A stretch of DNA of 64,000 nucleotides from Ectobacillus ponti (GCF_024294785.1 NZ_JANCLT010000001.1:362793-426792); one strand, 5' to 3'. Positions 1 to 9,056 are shown, counted from the first letter of the stretch. The notes: generated by a model not told the origin, from the sequence alone. A program made the numbers and translations.

Positions 1-481
1 GGCGAAACCGTTCTGTGCGCGCCGTCCACTTTTCCAGCCAAGGCAGCATTGGCACATACGGGCGCAGCGAGGCAGGCAGCAGCCGGGCTGCCTGGTGATA
101 GCCGTCCAGCAGGTTCAGTGCCTCCCGGCGGTTTTCTGCCGTCTCAAAGCTGAATGCTTCTTGATGCTCCAGGTATTCATACAACAGCCAATGGCTCTGC
201 GCAAACGGCAGGGAATGCCCGCCCCCGGGAAACAGCTGCAAATAGGCGGTTTGCCGAAAGCCGGTTCGCTGCAGAGCCTGCAAAAATGAGCGTTGCTGTT
301 CCATTTTTGCGTAATCATATCTTTTTATAATATAGGCTGTATCCGGGCTGTACACTTTAAATACAGCCGGCCGGATCCGGCTTACCTTCTCAATCGGCAG
401 CCCCTGCTGTCGCAAGAAGAAAAAAAGGCGATCTGCAAGAGCATCGCCTTTGTCATATTCATCAATCCTCGTCTTCTTCAA
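1..481 (-). CDS. Spore coat-associated kinase-like protein (CotS/YutH type), cut off at the window edge
   Basis: The N-terminal 160 codons are present and the rest lies beyond base 1. The frame has no internal stop and reads as a CotS/YutH-like fold start, with a short helix (about residues 10-30) followed by a strand pair containing IRPAVFKVYSPDTAYIIKRY. That resembles the first lobe of the aminoglycoside-phosphotransferase-like coat kinases. The start I choose is a TTG at 479-481, because GGGGTG lies about 7 bases upstream. It overlaps the last 20 bases of safA, so the two genes are probably translated as a coupled pair. The only in-frame ATG (about base 303) would remove the conserved N-terminal part. 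Whether it phosphorylates anything is unknown, and coat proteins of this family often lack catalytic residues. The family call is inference from the fragment. Confidence 0.6.
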   Translation of the reverse strand, partial: MKKTRIDEYDKGDALADRLFFFLRQQGLPIEKVSRIRPAVFKVYSPDTAYIIKRYDYAKMEQQRSFLQALQRTGFRQTAYLQLFPGGGHSLPFAQSHWLLYEYLEHQEAFSFETAENRREALNLLDGYHQAARLLPASLRPYVPMLPWLEKWTARTERFR

Positions 482-2237
482 CGCTTGGCACCCCAAACAT
501 GGAAGCCTGCTCAGGCCGGTAATACGGAGCTCCCGGCTGCGGGGCATATGGAACATATGGCATGGACTGATAATAGGCGGCCTGCGGATAAGTCGGATAA
601 TACGGCTGCCCGTACATGCCGCCCGGCTGCGGGGCATACAAGGTTGGCTGCGGCACATAAGCCGGCGGCTCATCACAGCCGCAATCGTCCTGTGCATATG
701 GCGCAAACGGCGCGTTGTTGGCTGCGCCCGGCATTTGCAGGGAGGATGATTCGTAAGGCCCTTGATGGTTTGGCATCATGAAGGAAGAGGACTCCGGCTG
801 CATGTAAGCTCCCTGCACGGCTGCTGGATATGTCTCTTGCTGGTACGGCTGCTGATAGGCCGGATATGGCTGCGGCATATACGGCATTGGCTGCTGGTAG
901 GCCGGATATGGCTGTGGCATATACGGCATCGGCTGCTGATAGGCCGGGTATGGCTGCGGCATATACGGCATTGGCTGCTGGTAGGCCGGATATGGCTGCG
1001 GTGCGTATGGAGGCTGCCCGTACATGAGGCTGTTATCATAAGCCGGCATGACCACAGGCACCTCCTGACCTCCGTAGCTTGGCATCATCATAGGAGCTTC
1101 CTGGCTGCCGTAGCCCGGCACAGGTGCATTGTTGGCAAAGGACGGTTGTTCCATAGCCGGCGACACCTGCGGCATCTGGTTTGCCATTGGGTTCAGCAAG
1201 GATTGGTCAGCCGCAGGGAACAGATTTGGCATATTCACCGGCGGATTCATGGCCGGCGGCACCTGCGGTATATTCATCGGCTGGTCCGCTGTCGGGAACA
1301 GGTTCGGCATGTTCGTTGCAGGCGGAAGCGGTGCATTCACAGCCGGTGCTGTTGTCCCCTCCTTGCCTGCAGCAGGTGCGACCATCGCATTCGGCTGCGC
1401 GGCAAGCGGGGCTGCCATATTCGGCTTCTCAGCTGCCGGCGACACGAGCTCAGGCGCCGGCTTCGCCGCGATAGGAGCTGTGAAGGATGGCATTCCTTGA
1501 TCCGCTGCCGGCTTCTGTTCGGCTGCAGGTGCAACAAAGTTAAAGTTGTTATTCGGCTTCTCAGCAGGTTTTTCAGTGTTTGCTTTGGAAGCAGCAGGCA
1601 AGGTGAAGGCGGCCTTCTCCGGTTTGTTGTCCGCTGCGCCCACCTTAAACTCATTCGCGACATTAAAGCCCTTGGCAGGCGGCTTTGGCGGCTGCGGCAG
1701 AATATTCACAGAAAACTTGGAAGTGTCCTTCGTTGGAGCCGGCGGCTTCGCCGCTTCCGGAGCAGCCGGGGCCGGGACAACAGGGATTTCCTTCGACGGC
1801 GCCTGCATAATCGGCACTTCTTTTTGCGCAGGGGCCGTCATCTGTATTTCCTTCTGCGGCTGCTGCGCTGCCGGCATTTGGTACTCCTTTGACGGCTGCT
1901 GCATCGTTGGCTGTTGGCCAGCCGGCTGGTCCGTTACCGTCTCGGCCTGCGGCACCGGCTCTTCTTCTTCGGTCACCCCAAGGTTCTGCGGCTCCGATGC
2001 CGGCTCCTTCACCTGTACTTCCTTAACATATTCCTTTGGCGGCCGAGAGCCTGCTCCGGCGACACTGCTTTTCTTTATCGCTGAACCGGCAGACGGCACC
2101 TTGATTTTCATGCCGGGCATAATTAAATCCGGGTTGCTCAGCTGGCTGTTGGCGGTTTTCAATTGATCGGTGCTGACGCCATATTTGGAAGCAATCTTGT
2201 GCAGACTGTCTCCCTTTTGGGCAATATGAATTTTCAC
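462..2237 (-). CDS. safA: Spore coat assembly protein SafA
   Basis: 591 residues. An N-terminal LysM domain spans about residues 2-48 (KIHIAQKGDSLHKIASKYGV, then NPDLIMPGMKIKVP), as in B. subtilis SafA. A long Pro/Ala/Gln/Lys-rich low-complexity region follows. Residues about 413-463 hold three copies plus a partial copy of the 14-residue unit PQPYPAYQQPMPYM, and the C-terminus is Tyr/Pro/Gln-rich. SafA is a morphogenetic protein that localises to the cortex-coat interface and directs inner-coat assembly, partly by binding SpoVID, whose gene is also in this window. I choose GTG at 2235-2237 because AGGAGGG lies 6 bases upstream and the LysM domain then begins at once. A longer frame would add 18 unrelated residues. 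It is clearly longer than B. subtilis SafA (387 residues), mainly through the low-complexity part. Confidence 0.93.
   Translation of the reverse strand: MKIHIAQKGDSLHKIASKYGVSTDQLKTANSQLSNPDLIMPGMKIKVPSAGSAIKKSSVAGAGSRPPKEYVKEVQVKEPASEPQNLGVTEEEEPVPQAETVTDQPAGQQPTMQQPSKEYQMPAAQQPQKEIQMTAPAQKEVPIMQAPSKEIPVVPAPAAPEAAKPPAPTKDTSKFSVNILPQPPKPPAKGFNVANEFKVGAADNKPEKAAFTLPAASKANTEKPAEKPNNNFNFVAPAAEQKPAADQGMPSFTAPIAAKPAPELVSPAAEKPNMAAPLAAQPNAMVAPAAGKEGTTAPAVNAPLPPATNMPNLFPTADQPMNIPQVPPAMNPPVNMPNLFPAADQSLLNPMANQMPQVSPAMEQPSFANNAPVPGYGSQEAPMMMPSYGGQEVPVVMPAYDNSLMYGQPPYAPQPYPAYQQPMPYMPQPYPAYQQPMPYMPQPYPAYQQPMPYMPQPYPAYQQPYQQETYPAAVQGAYMQPESSSFMMPNHQGPYESSSLQMPGAANNAPFAPYAQDDCGCDEPPAYVPQPTLYAPQPGGMYGQPYYPTYPQAAYYQSMPYVPYAPQPGAPYYRPEQASMFGVPSVEEDED
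848..1003 (-). repeat. 42-bp in-frame tandem repeat inside safA
   Basis: Three full units and one partial unit of 42 bases, each encoding PQPYPAYQQPMPYM. The copies differ at a few third positions, so the repeat is kept at protein level rather than being a recent slippage product. It makes a Tyr/Pro/Gln-rich stretch of a kind common in cross-linked coat proteins. Confidence 0.85.
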
Positions 2238-2366
2238 TTTTTCCCCCTCCTGTAGCACTCCTCTATCATGAAACGAAAGGTTGGGCACCATGTTGGCTTC
2301 AACACAATCTATGCGTCCGGGAAGGGTTTTATGTACAAAAATTCAAGCTTGGCCGCCTCGGCTTCC

Positions 2367-2573
2367 TCAGGCTTCCGCCCTTACAATGGCCGCTACTCTT
2401 CCTACCTGTCCGTTGCTCAGCCGCACCTTGATGCCATGCGGATGAAAAGCAGAGTTCGTGAGCAAATCCTTCACAATCCCCCGCGTTGTCTTCCCTGTGC
2501 GCTGGTCTTGCTTCAGGATGATATCCACCTCCATTCCCGCCTTAATATGCTGCCGGTATTTTCCATCATTCAT
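2367..2573 (-). CDS. ywbE: YwbE family protein (DUF2196)
   Basis: 68 residues, the usual family length. The sequence carries the family signature VDIILKQDQRTGKTTRGIVK and HPHGIKVRLSNGQVGRV and looks like a small beta-barrel. Function is unknown. The ATG at 2571-2573 is preceded by AAAGGAGAG, and the longer open frame upstream is antisense-like read-through of the nadA terminator. It stands alone between nadA and safA on the same strand and is separated from nadA by that terminator, so it probably has its own promoter or is expressed by read-through. Confidence 0.88.
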   Translation of the reverse strand: MNDGKYRQHIKAGMEVDIILKQDQRTGKTTRGIVKDLLTNSAFHPHGIKVRLSNGQVGRVAAIVRAEA

Positions 2574-2629
2574 ATCGTTCTCTCCTTTTCTCGTTATACT
2601 CCCAATGGTAACGGAAGCTTGCCGCAAAA

Positions 2630-2661
2630 AGCAAAAAAAGCAGAGGAATCCCCTGCTTTTA
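2630..2661 (-). terminator. Terminator of the nadBCA operon
   Basis: On the minus strand AGCAGGGG and CCTCTGCT form a stem followed by a run of seven T. The hairpin begins in the TAA stop codon of nadA. Confidence 0.85.
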
Positions 2662-3759
2662 CGCGCGCGCCAGCATCCGTTCCAACGCCAGCATTGCCTC
2701 TGCTGCCACATCCTGCGGCACACGGATTACATTCACTTCCTGTCCCTGCTCCAGTGACTCCAGCGCCCACAAGAGGTGCGGCAGGTCGATGCGGTTCATG
2801 GTGAGACAAGGGCACATATACGGATTGAGCGAAATGATATGTTTATCCGGATGCCCGGCAATCATCCGCTTCACCAGGTTCATTTCTGTGCCGATGGCCC
2901 ATTGGCTGCCTGATGGAGCCTGTTCAATCCTATCAATAATGTATTTGGTGGAACCGGCATAGTCCGAAGCGGCCACTACTTCCCGGCTGCATTCCGGGTG
3001 TACAAGGATGTTCATCTCCGGGTGCGTTTTGCGGACATATTCAATATTCTTCACCGTAAAGTTTTCATGAACAGAGCAGTGCCCTTTCCACAGAATCACA
3101 CGGATGTCCTCCAGGGGCCCTTCATGCTGCAGCGTATCTGTATGCGGATCCCATACGGCCATCTGCTCAAGCGGCACACCCAAGTCATACGCTGTATTAC
3201 GGCCCAAATGCTGGTCCGGCAAGAATAGAATCCGCTCCTTTTGTGTAAAGGCCCAGGCCACCATCGGCTTTGCGTTGGAGGAAGTGACAGTCGCTCCGCC
3301 ATTCCGGCCGCAGAAAGCCTTAATCGCAGCTGTTGAGTTCACGTAAGTCAGCGGCAGAATGGTGTCGCCAAACAGCTCCTGCAGCTTCGTCCAAGCCCGT
3401 TCTGTCTGCGCGATATCCGCCATATCTGCCATGGAGCAGCCGGCACGCATATCCGGCAGCACCACCACCTGCTCATCGCTTGTTAAAATGTCGGCAGTCT
3501 CCGCCATAAAGTGTACCCCGCAAAACACAATGTATTTTGCATCCTTATTGCCGGCCGCCACCTGTGCAAGCTGCAGGGAATCTCCTGCAGCATCAGAGAA
3601 CTGCATGACTTCATCCTTCTGATAGTGGTGCCCCGGGATAAACAATGTTTTGCCGAAGCTTTCTTTAATCTCGCGGACGCGCGCTTCCATTTCGGCTGTT
3701 GTCATTTCCTGATAGCGGGCAGGCAAGGCCGCTGTTTGTGCTGCTTCTAAAATATTCAT
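2659..3759 (-). CDS. nadA: Quinolinate synthase NadA
   Basis: 366 residues. It condenses iminoaspartate (made by NadB) with dihydroxyacetone phosphate to give quinolinate, using a [4Fe-4S] cluster. The three ligand cysteines of the B. subtilis type are visible as C108 (AGCSMAD), C228 (GHCSVH) and C318 (CPCLTMN). Other family signatures are [24 protein letters not shown] and [11 protein letters not shown]. The start ATG at 3757-3759 has GAGGGGG 9 bases upstream and gives the normal N-terminus (MNILEAAQ). An ATG 18 bases earlier overlaps the nadC stop and has no ribosome site of its own. It is the last gene of nadB-nadC-nadA. Confidence 0.97.
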   Translation of the reverse strand: MNILEAAQTAALPARYQEMTTAEMEARVREIKESFGKTLFIPGHHYQKDEVMQFSDAAGDSLQLAQVAAGNKDAKYIVFCGVHFMAETADILTSDEQVVVLPDMRAGCSMADMADIAQTERAWTKLQELFGDTILPLTYVNSTAAIKAFCGRNGGATVTSSNAKPMVAWAFTQKERILFLPDQHLGRNTAYDLGVPLEQMAVWDPHTDTLQHEGPLEDIRVILWKGHCSVHENFTVKNIEYVRKTHPEMNILVHPECSREVVAASDYAGSTKYIIDRIEQAPSGSQWAIGTEMNLVKRMIAGHPDKHIISLNPYMCPCLTMNRIDLPHLLWALESLEQGQEVNVIRVPQDVAAEAMLALERMLARA

Positions 3760-3776
3760 GAATGTGCTCCCCCTCA

Positions 3777-4610
3777 TTATCCCTCAATGTTAAAACTGAT
3801 GTCGAGCGCCTTGACGGAATGTGTCAGCATGCCCAGTGAAATGTAGTCCACACCTGTCTGCCCATACGCAGCCAAATCGGCAAGGGTAATACCGCCCGAG
3901 GCTTCCGTCACGATGGAGGACGGCACAAGCGCCGCAAACTCCCGCACCTCGTCCGGCGTACGGTTATCAAACATGATGACATCCGCTCCGGCTGCTGCTG
4001 CCTCAAGCACCTGTTCACGCGTTTCTGTCTCGACTTCCACCTTGATCATATGGCCGAGCTGCTTCCGCACATGCCCGACAGCGGCAGTGATGGAGCCGGC
4101 GAAGGCAATATGGTTATCTTTAATCATAACACCGTCATACAGGCCAAACCGGTGGTTATAGCCGCCGCCGCAGGCTACTGCGTATTTATCAAACAGGCGC
4201 AGGCCCGGCATGGTTTTTCTCGTATCGCAGATGCGTGTATGATCACTGTTCAAGAGGCGCACTGCTTCTGCCGTATTGGTGGCAATCCCGCCCATACGCT
4301 GCAAAAGATTCAGGATGACACGCTCGCCGCTCAGCAACGGAACAATTGGCCCATGCACAGAAGCGATGATTTCGCCCTCCCCCGCACGGTCGCCGTCCTG
4401 CTTATACAACTGTATCTCTACCGAAGGGTCGAGCAATTGAAATCCGGCTTGGATGATGTCCAATCCTGCCAGCACGCCTTCATCCTTCAACAGGAAGGTC
4501 CCCTTCGCCCGCATATTTTTTGGAAATACAAGCTCCGAGGTCACATCCCGTTCCCCGATATCCTCCAGAAAAAAGTGCTCCAATGCCTGCTTCAGCTTTA
4601 ATGTGTTCAT
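3777..4610 (-). CDS. nadC: Nicotinate-nucleotide pyrophosphorylase (quinolinate phosphoribosyltransferase) NadC
   Basis: 277 residues, full length. It converts quinolinate and PRPP to nicotinate mononucleotide. Visible signatures include [11 protein letters not shown] near the N-terminus, the phosphoribosyl-binding stretch TRKTMPGLR, then [13 protein letters not shown], and [13 protein letters not shown] and [14 protein letters not shown] near the C-terminus. Its ATG overlaps the last four bases of nadB, so translation is probably coupled. Its TAA lies just ahead of nadA. Confidence 0.97.
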   Translation of the reverse strand: MNTLKLKQALEHFFLEDIGERDVTSELVFPKNMRAKGTFLLKDEGVLAGLDIIQAGFQLLDPSVEIQLYKQDGDRAGEGEIIASVHGPIVPLLSGERVILNLLQRMGGIATNTAEAVRLLNSDHTRICDTRKTMPGLRLFDKYAVACGGGYNHRFGLYDGVMIKDNHIAFAGSITAAVGHVRKQLGHMIKVEVETETREQVLEAAAAGADVIMFDNRTPDEVREFAALVPSSIVTEASGGITLADLAAYGQTGVDYISLGMLTHSVKALDISFNIEG

Positions 4611-6154
4611 GCTTTTCCCCCTGTTCCCGCAAGCTGTCTGCTCTGCTTCGTTAAAATAATCGGTGCCACCGGTCCTGAGACAGTGATACCGTCAAGGCGG
4701 CAATGGCCGCCGATGCTTTCCTTCCGCTGCAAGGCCGCGCGTGTCATCAGCCATGCGGCTGTCAGCATATTGTGCACAGTCACTTCCTCATTTGTCATAG
4801 ACTCATAGGGAAGCGTCCCATAGGCTTCTTCCTCCAAGCATTCCTCCAGCCAAGTTTTCATTTGCAGAAGGGACTCCTCCGTCCGGACAATTCCTGCATA
4901 GCGGCTCATCCGCTGCTGAATGTCCCGCTTTGCGGGCAAAGGTCTTCCGGAGCCCCTCTGTGGCGCCGGAGCACATGGAGCCGCCTGTACATCCGGCTTT
5001 TGTAAAATATGCCGGCCGACCCGCTCGCCAAACACAAGACCCTCCAACAGCGAGTTGCTTGCCAGACGGTTCGCGCCGTGAACGCCATTGCAGGCTGCTT
5101 CGCCAACTGCATACAGCCCCTGAATTCCGGTTTCGCCGTCCAAATCAACCCGTACACCGCCCATCAAAAAATGGGCTCCCGGCACGACCGGAAGCAAGGC
5201 TTCTTCAACGGCCACCCCATGATGCCGGCACAGTGCTGTAATCGTCGGAAATCGCTCAGCAAACTTCTCTACCGGCGCAATATTCAAAAACACCCGTTCT
5301 CCCTGCAGCATTTGCTCGTGGATGGCACGGGCGACTACATCCCGCGGCGCCAAATCCTGCTGTTCATGCAGCCCCTTCATGAACTGCTCTCCACTGCTGT
5401 TTTGCAAAAATGCGCCTTCCCCCCGCACAGCTTCTGAAACAAGGCCGGCACATCGTCCGTCTACATAGAGCATCGTTGGATGAAATTGCATGAATTCCAA
5501 ATCCACAAGCTCGCAGCCCGCACGGTAGGCAAGCGCCAATGCATCTCCTGTAATCGTGCTGTTGTTGGAGTGGAATTCATATAAGCCCCCGGCTCCGCCT
5601 GCTGCCAATATCGTGTGAGGCGCATAGTAGTGCCGAATTTCTCCGTTCTCTCCCCTTGTTGCCACACCAAGGCAAATACCATCCTGAACGATGATCTCCA
5701 GAACCATTTCATGCTCAATCAGCCGGACGCGCCCTTCCACACGCTTTTGCATATGGCGCAGCAGATTTGCCCCGGTGGCATCGCCGCCCGCATGCAAAAT
5801 GCGCCGTTGGCTGTGTGCGCCTTCCTGCCCAAGGCTTAAACCGCTTTCATCCTGATCAAAAGCCATTCCTTCCTCCAGCAGCTGCCGGAGCACCTCGGGC
5901 CCGCACCGCACCAGATAAGCGACAGCCTCCGCATCATTGTGGTAGCAGCCGGCACGCATGGTGTCTTCATAGTGCCATTCCCAGCGATCATCTGCAGCCA
6001 GGGCTGCTGCAATTCCGCCCTGTGCCATATTGGTATTGCCATCATACCTCGTTCTTTTTGTGAAAATAATCACATTCTTTTGATGACAAAGCTTTTCAGC
6101 TGCCTGCAATGCGGCTGCCCCGCTGCCAACAATCAGTACGTCTGCATTCGGCAT
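4607..6154 (-). CDS. nadB: L-aspartate oxidase NadB
   Basis: 515 residues. This flavoprotein oxidises L-aspartate to iminoaspartate, the first step of de novo NAD synthesis. The FAD-binding loop VGSGAAALQAAEKL lies at residues 8-22, and the flavoprotein active-site region shows GNTNMAQGGIAAAL, MQFHPTML, EAVRGEGA and HGANRLASNSLLEGLVFGERVG. The ATG at 6152-6154 gives the standard MPNADVLIVG N-terminus after a G-rich ribosome site. A longer open frame upstream runs into the operator region and is not used. It is first in nadB-nadC-nadA, divergent from nifS-niaR, and likely repressed by NiaR when nicotinate is available. Confidence 0.97.
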   Translation of the reverse strand: MPNADVLIVGSGAAALQAAEKLCHQKNVIIFTKRTRYDGNTNMAQGGIAAALAADDRWEWHYEDTMRAGCYHNDAEAVAYLVRCGPEVLRQLLEEGMAFDQDESGLSLGQEGAHSQRRILHAGGDATGANLLRHMQKRVEGRVRLIEHEMVLEIIVQDGICLGVATRGENGEIRHYYAPHTILAAGGAGGLYEFHSNNSTITGDALALAYRAGCELVDLEFMQFHPTMLYVDGRCAGLVSEAVRGEGAFLQNSSGEQFMKGLHEQQDLAPRDVVARAIHEQMLQGERVFLNIAPVEKFAERFPTITALCRHHGVAVEEALLPVVPGAHFLMGGVRVDLDGETGIQGLYAVGEAACNGVHGANRLASNSLLEGLVFGERVGRHILQKPDVQAAPCAPAPQRGSGRPLPAKRDIQQRMSRYAGIVRTEESLLQMKTWLEECLEEEAYGTLPYESMTNEEVTVHNMLTAAWLMTRAALQRKESIGGHCRLDGITVSGPVAPIILTKQSRQLAGTGGKA

Positions 6155-6186
6155 CCTTACCGCCCCCTGTAAATTCCTGCAATAAC

Positions 6187-6270
6187 TGTCTTGACACCTA
6201 TATTTACACATATTTAAACTGATGACAAGACATTTATTTTGATTCATCAGGTGTAAAATAAAAGACACCT
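6187..6270. promoter_or_regulatory. Candidate NiaR operators in the nadB / nifS divergent region
   Basis: Two inverted repeats lie between the divergent genes. TGTCTTG (6187-6193) pairs with CAAGACA (6226-6232), and AGGTGT (6249-6254) pairs with ACACCT (6265-6270). The first element runs on as TGTCTTGACACCT, so both sites share the ACACCT half. The niaR product is encoded 1.2 kb away, and NiaR (YrxA) is known to repress both transcripts in B. subtilis. That these are the operators is inference. Confidence 0.6.
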
Positions 6271-6324
6271 TTTCAGAAATTAATTCCGTGATATAAGAAT
6301 ATAAAGATAGGAGAGGCTCCAGTC

Positions 6325-7464
6325 ATGATATATTTAGATTATGCAGCAACTACCCCCATGCTTGAGGAATCACTGGACACATACGTGCAGGCAGCGCGAA
6401 CCTATTACGGCAACGAACAAAGCCTGCATGACACAGGCTCCGATGCCGCTGCTCTATTGAAGCTCTGCCGGAGCACATTGGCAAAGCTGATCGGCGGAGA
6501 AGCAAGAGGGATTTACTTCACCAGCGGCGGCTCTGAATCTAACTACTTGGCTCTCCACTCCCTGCTGACAGCACATGAAGCAAAGGGCCGGCATATTGTC
6601 ACGACACCGCTGGAGCACGCCTCCATCCGGAATTACTTTCAGGAGCTTGCGAAGACAGGATATGACATTACCTATTTACCAGTAGACGCCGCAGGCTGTG
6701 TCGATCTATCCCAATTGGAACAGTCTCTGCGTGAGGATACAGTCCTTGTCAGCATTCAGCACGCGAATTCGGAAATAGGCACCATCCAGCCTATTGCCAG
6801 GATTGGAAAGCTGCTGAAGGAGTATGGTATATTGTTTCATACAGATTGCGTGCAGACCTTCGGCAAGCTGCCGATACAGGCAGAGGAAATGGGCATTGAC
6901 AGCTTGTCCATCTCCGCCCACAAGCTTTACGGACCAAAAGGGGTCGGCGCCTGCTACATCAGCCCCCGCGTGTGCTGGAAGCCACTGTTTGACGGAACCT
7001 CTCACGAGAACGGCTTCCGCCCCGGCACCGTGAACGTACCCGGTATTGCCGCGTTTTTGACCGCAGCTCAGTACAGCTGCCAGGGTATGACGCAGGAGGC
7101 TGTACGCATGCAGCATCTGCGCAAGCTGCTGCTTGCTGAATTGGCAGAGGTGCCATCTGTCTCCGTCCTGGGGCACCCGGAGCAGGTGCTTCCTCATATT
7201 GCCGGACTGCTGATTCACGGAATGGAAGGACAATACACCATGCTGGAATGCAATCGCCGGGGCATCGCCATCTCAGTGGGCAGCGCCTGCCAAATTGGAA
7301 AACAAGAGCCGTCCCGTGCCATTCTCGCGCTTGGAAGGACAGCGGCTGAAGCAAAGCAGTACGTTCGCTTGTCCTTCGGGCGGCATACAACGGAGCAGCA
7401 TATCCGGGAGGTTGCAGCCTCCTTGCAGGCAATAATCCACAACTTTTTTGGAGGAGCAGTCTAA
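6325..7464 (+). CDS. nifS: NifS-type cysteine desulfurase serving NadA
   Basis: 379 residues, PLP-dependent. It removes sulfur from cysteine, most likely to build the NadA Fe-S cluster, as for B. subtilis NifS. The internal aldimine lysine is K200 (ISAHKLYGPKG) and the persulfide cysteine is C322 (SVGSACQIGKQEPS). The N-terminus MIYLDYAATTP is the class-V aminotransferase start. GGAGAGG precedes the ATG. The stop is one base before niaR. The position opposite nadBCA and the link to niaR argue for a dedicated role rather than general Fe-S assembly. Confidence 0.93.
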   Translation: MIYLDYAATTPMLEESLDTYVQAARTYYGNEQSLHDTGSDAAALLKLCRSTLAKLIGGEARGIYFTSGGSESNYLALHSLLTAHEAKGRHIVTTPLEHASIRNYFQELAKTGYDITYLPVDAAGCVDLSQLEQSLREDTVLVSIQHANSEIGTIQPIARIGKLLKEYGILFHTDCVQTFGKLPIQAEEMGIDSLSISAHKLYGPKGVGACYISPRVCWKPLFDGTSHENGFRPGTVNVPGIAAFLTAAQYSCQGMTQEAVRMQHLRKLLLAELAEVPSVSVLGHPEQVLPHIAGLLIHGMEGQYTMLECNRRGIAISVGSACQIGKQEPSRAILALGRTAAEAKQYVRLSFGRHTTEQHIREVAASLQAIIHNFFGGAV

Positions 7465-7465
7465 C

Positions 7466-8011
7466 ATGAAAGACCAAGAGAACAAGAAGATATTAGGGGA
7501 AGAGAGGCGCCAGCTCATTCTCAGTTGGCTCATGCAGACCGATAAACCGTTGTCCGGCAGTGAGCTTTCCAAAAAAACGAATGTGAGCCGCCAGGTCATT
7601 GTGCAGGACATTTCCTTATTGAAGGCGCGGAATGAGCCGATTATGGCGACAGCTCAAGGGTATGTCTACCTGCGGCAAAACACACCGGAGCAGACATATG
7701 AACAGATTATCGCCTGCCAGCATGCCCCCGACAGAGTGCGTGATGAACTCACGCTGCTTGTCGACCATGGCGTCACCATCAAGGATGTGAAGGTGGAGCA
7801 TCCTGTGTACGGAGATTTGACCGCGCCCATCATGGTCAGCACACGGCATGAGGTCGACCAATATTTGCAGCGCATCCAGGAAACGAAGGCCTCCTATTTG
7901 TCACAGCTGACAGACGGTGTCCATTTGCATACTATTTCAGCGAACTCTCCAGCCAAGCTCGCCGCTGCCTGCCGTGCATTGGAGCAAGCCGGTTTCCTTC
8001 TTTCATCTTGA
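7466..8011 (+). CDS. niaR: Transcription repressor of NAD genes NiaR (YrxA)
   Basis: 181 residues. An N-terminal winged helix-turn-helix (about residues 10-60, ERRQLILSWLMQTDKPLSGS then VSRQVIVQDISLLKARN) is followed by a 3H domain with the conserved histidines in VEHPVYGDL, STRHEV and GVHLHTI. In this family the 3H domain binds nicotinate, and the loaded repressor shuts off nad genes. I choose ATG at 7466 because GGAGGAG, inside the end of nifS, is correctly spaced. A TTG start 18 bases earlier would overlap its own ribosome site. It is translated with nifS. Confidence 0.92.
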   Translation: MKDQENKKILGEERRQLILSWLMQTDKPLSGSELSKKTNVSRQVIVQDISLLKARNEPIMATAQGYVYLRQNTPEQTYEQIIACQHAPDRVRDELTLLVDHGVTIKDVKVEHPVYGDLTAPIMVSTRHEVDQYLQRIQETKASYLSQLTDGVHLHTISANSPAKLAAACRALEQAGFLLSS

Positions 8012-8014
8012 ACG

Positions 8015-8065
8015 GCAAAAAGCTGTCCCCTTCCGCCTGCAGCGGCTCCGGAGACAGCTTTTTGC
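8015..8065. terminator. Bidirectional terminator between niaR and pheA
   Basis: A perfect 13-bp inverted repeat (8015-8027 and 8053-8065) has A/T runs on both sides, so it can end niaR (plus) and pheA (minus). Confidence 0.85.
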
Positions 8066-8072
8066 TCTGTGT

Positions 8073-8936
8073 TCATTCTCTCTTTAGGGAGTAGCAAGGA
8101 TAGCTTCCAAGCAGCGTTACGGAGCAGCCAAGCGCCTCCAGCTCCTGTTTGGCTCCCGGCAGCATGACACCGTCATATGCCCCTTCGACATCAATCAGGA
8201 AGAAATAGTTGCCAAGCCCTGTTTTCATCGGGCGGGATTCAATCTTGGAGAGGTTCAGCTTGCGCCATGCAAAGGCCGACAGCACCTGGTACAGAGCACC
8301 TGGATGGTCCGCCGGAAGCGTCACCATCAGCGTGGTTTTCATGCCCCGCTCCGGCTCTTCGTACGGCAGTGATACACCTGCATCGTTATGTAGAATAATG
8401 AAACGCGTATGGTTGTTCTGATGCGTATGAATATCCCGGTGAACAATGGTGAGCCCGTACGCTTCAGCCGCTGTTTCATTGGCGATGGCCGCAATCCGTT
8501 CCTCCGGATGCTCCTTCACCAGCCGGGCAGCCGCGCTTGTCGACGTGGCATCTTCTACAGGAACCCCCCGTAAGTACTGGTTTAAAAAGCGATGGCATTG
8601 CGCGATGGCATGCGGATGGGAGCAGACTCTTGTCACCTGCCTCCAGACCTCCGCGTGCTCCGGATGCACAAGCAAGTGCTGCTGAATCGGCAGAATAATC
8701 TCGCCGACAATGGCAAGCGGCTGTTCGTGGACCAAATAATCAATGGTGATGTTCACCGAGCCTTCAATTGCGTTTTCAAGCGGTACGACAGCATAGTCGA
8801 TTTCCCGGGCAGCCACTGCATCCATACAATCCGGAATTGTGGCGTACGGGATGCTTTCCTCTCCGCCAAAGAAGCGTTTTACTGCTGCATTTGTAAATGT
8901 TGCCGCCGGTCCCAGATAACCAATCCGATACGTCAT
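8073..8936 (-). CDS. pheA: Prephenate dehydratase PheA
   Basis: 287 residues. It decarboxylates and dehydrates prephenate to phenylpyruvate in phenylalanine synthesis. The catalytic domain covers about residues 1-185 (IGYLGPAATFTNAAV, VVPLENAIEGSVNITID, the substrate-binding NHTRFIIL). A C-terminal ACT domain (about 200-280) has the phenylalanine-binding ESRP motif (LSKIESRPMKTGLGNYFF), so feedback inhibition is expected. In B. subtilis the order is obg-pheB-pheA. Here the short ACT-protein gene pheB is missing, and pheA follows obg after a terminator-like hairpin. Confidence 0.96.
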   Translation of the reverse strand: MTYRIGYLGPAATFTNAAVKRFFGGEESIPYATIPDCMDAVAAREIDYAVVPLENAIEGSVNITIDYLVHEQPLAIVGEIILPIQQHLLVHPEHAEVWRQVTRVCSHPHAIAQCHRFLNQYLRGVPVEDATSTSAAARLVKEHPEERIAAIANETAAEAYGLTIVHRDIHTHQNNHTRFIILHNDAGVSLPYEEPERGMKTTLMVTLPADHPGALYQVLSAFAWRKLNLSKIESRPMKTGLGNYFFLIDVEGAYDGVMLPGAKQELEALGCSVTLLGSYPCYSLKRE

Positions 8937-9056
8937 GTATTCTTCACCTGCTTTGTTTTTATGATTCTAGTTATACCATGGCGATGTATGATTATCCAGA
9001 TATTTGCGAATATTTCGGTTATAATGATGCTGTCCATAGAATCCATTACATAAGTA

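Noticed and set aside
848-1003. Regular repeats that might be a CRISPR array
   Set aside because: The unit is a multiple of three, in frame, and lies inside safA with no spacers.
762-1892. A 376-codon plus-strand open frame
   Set aside because: It lies antisense to safA. Its composition follows the codon bias of the real gene on the other strand, and it has no family likeness.
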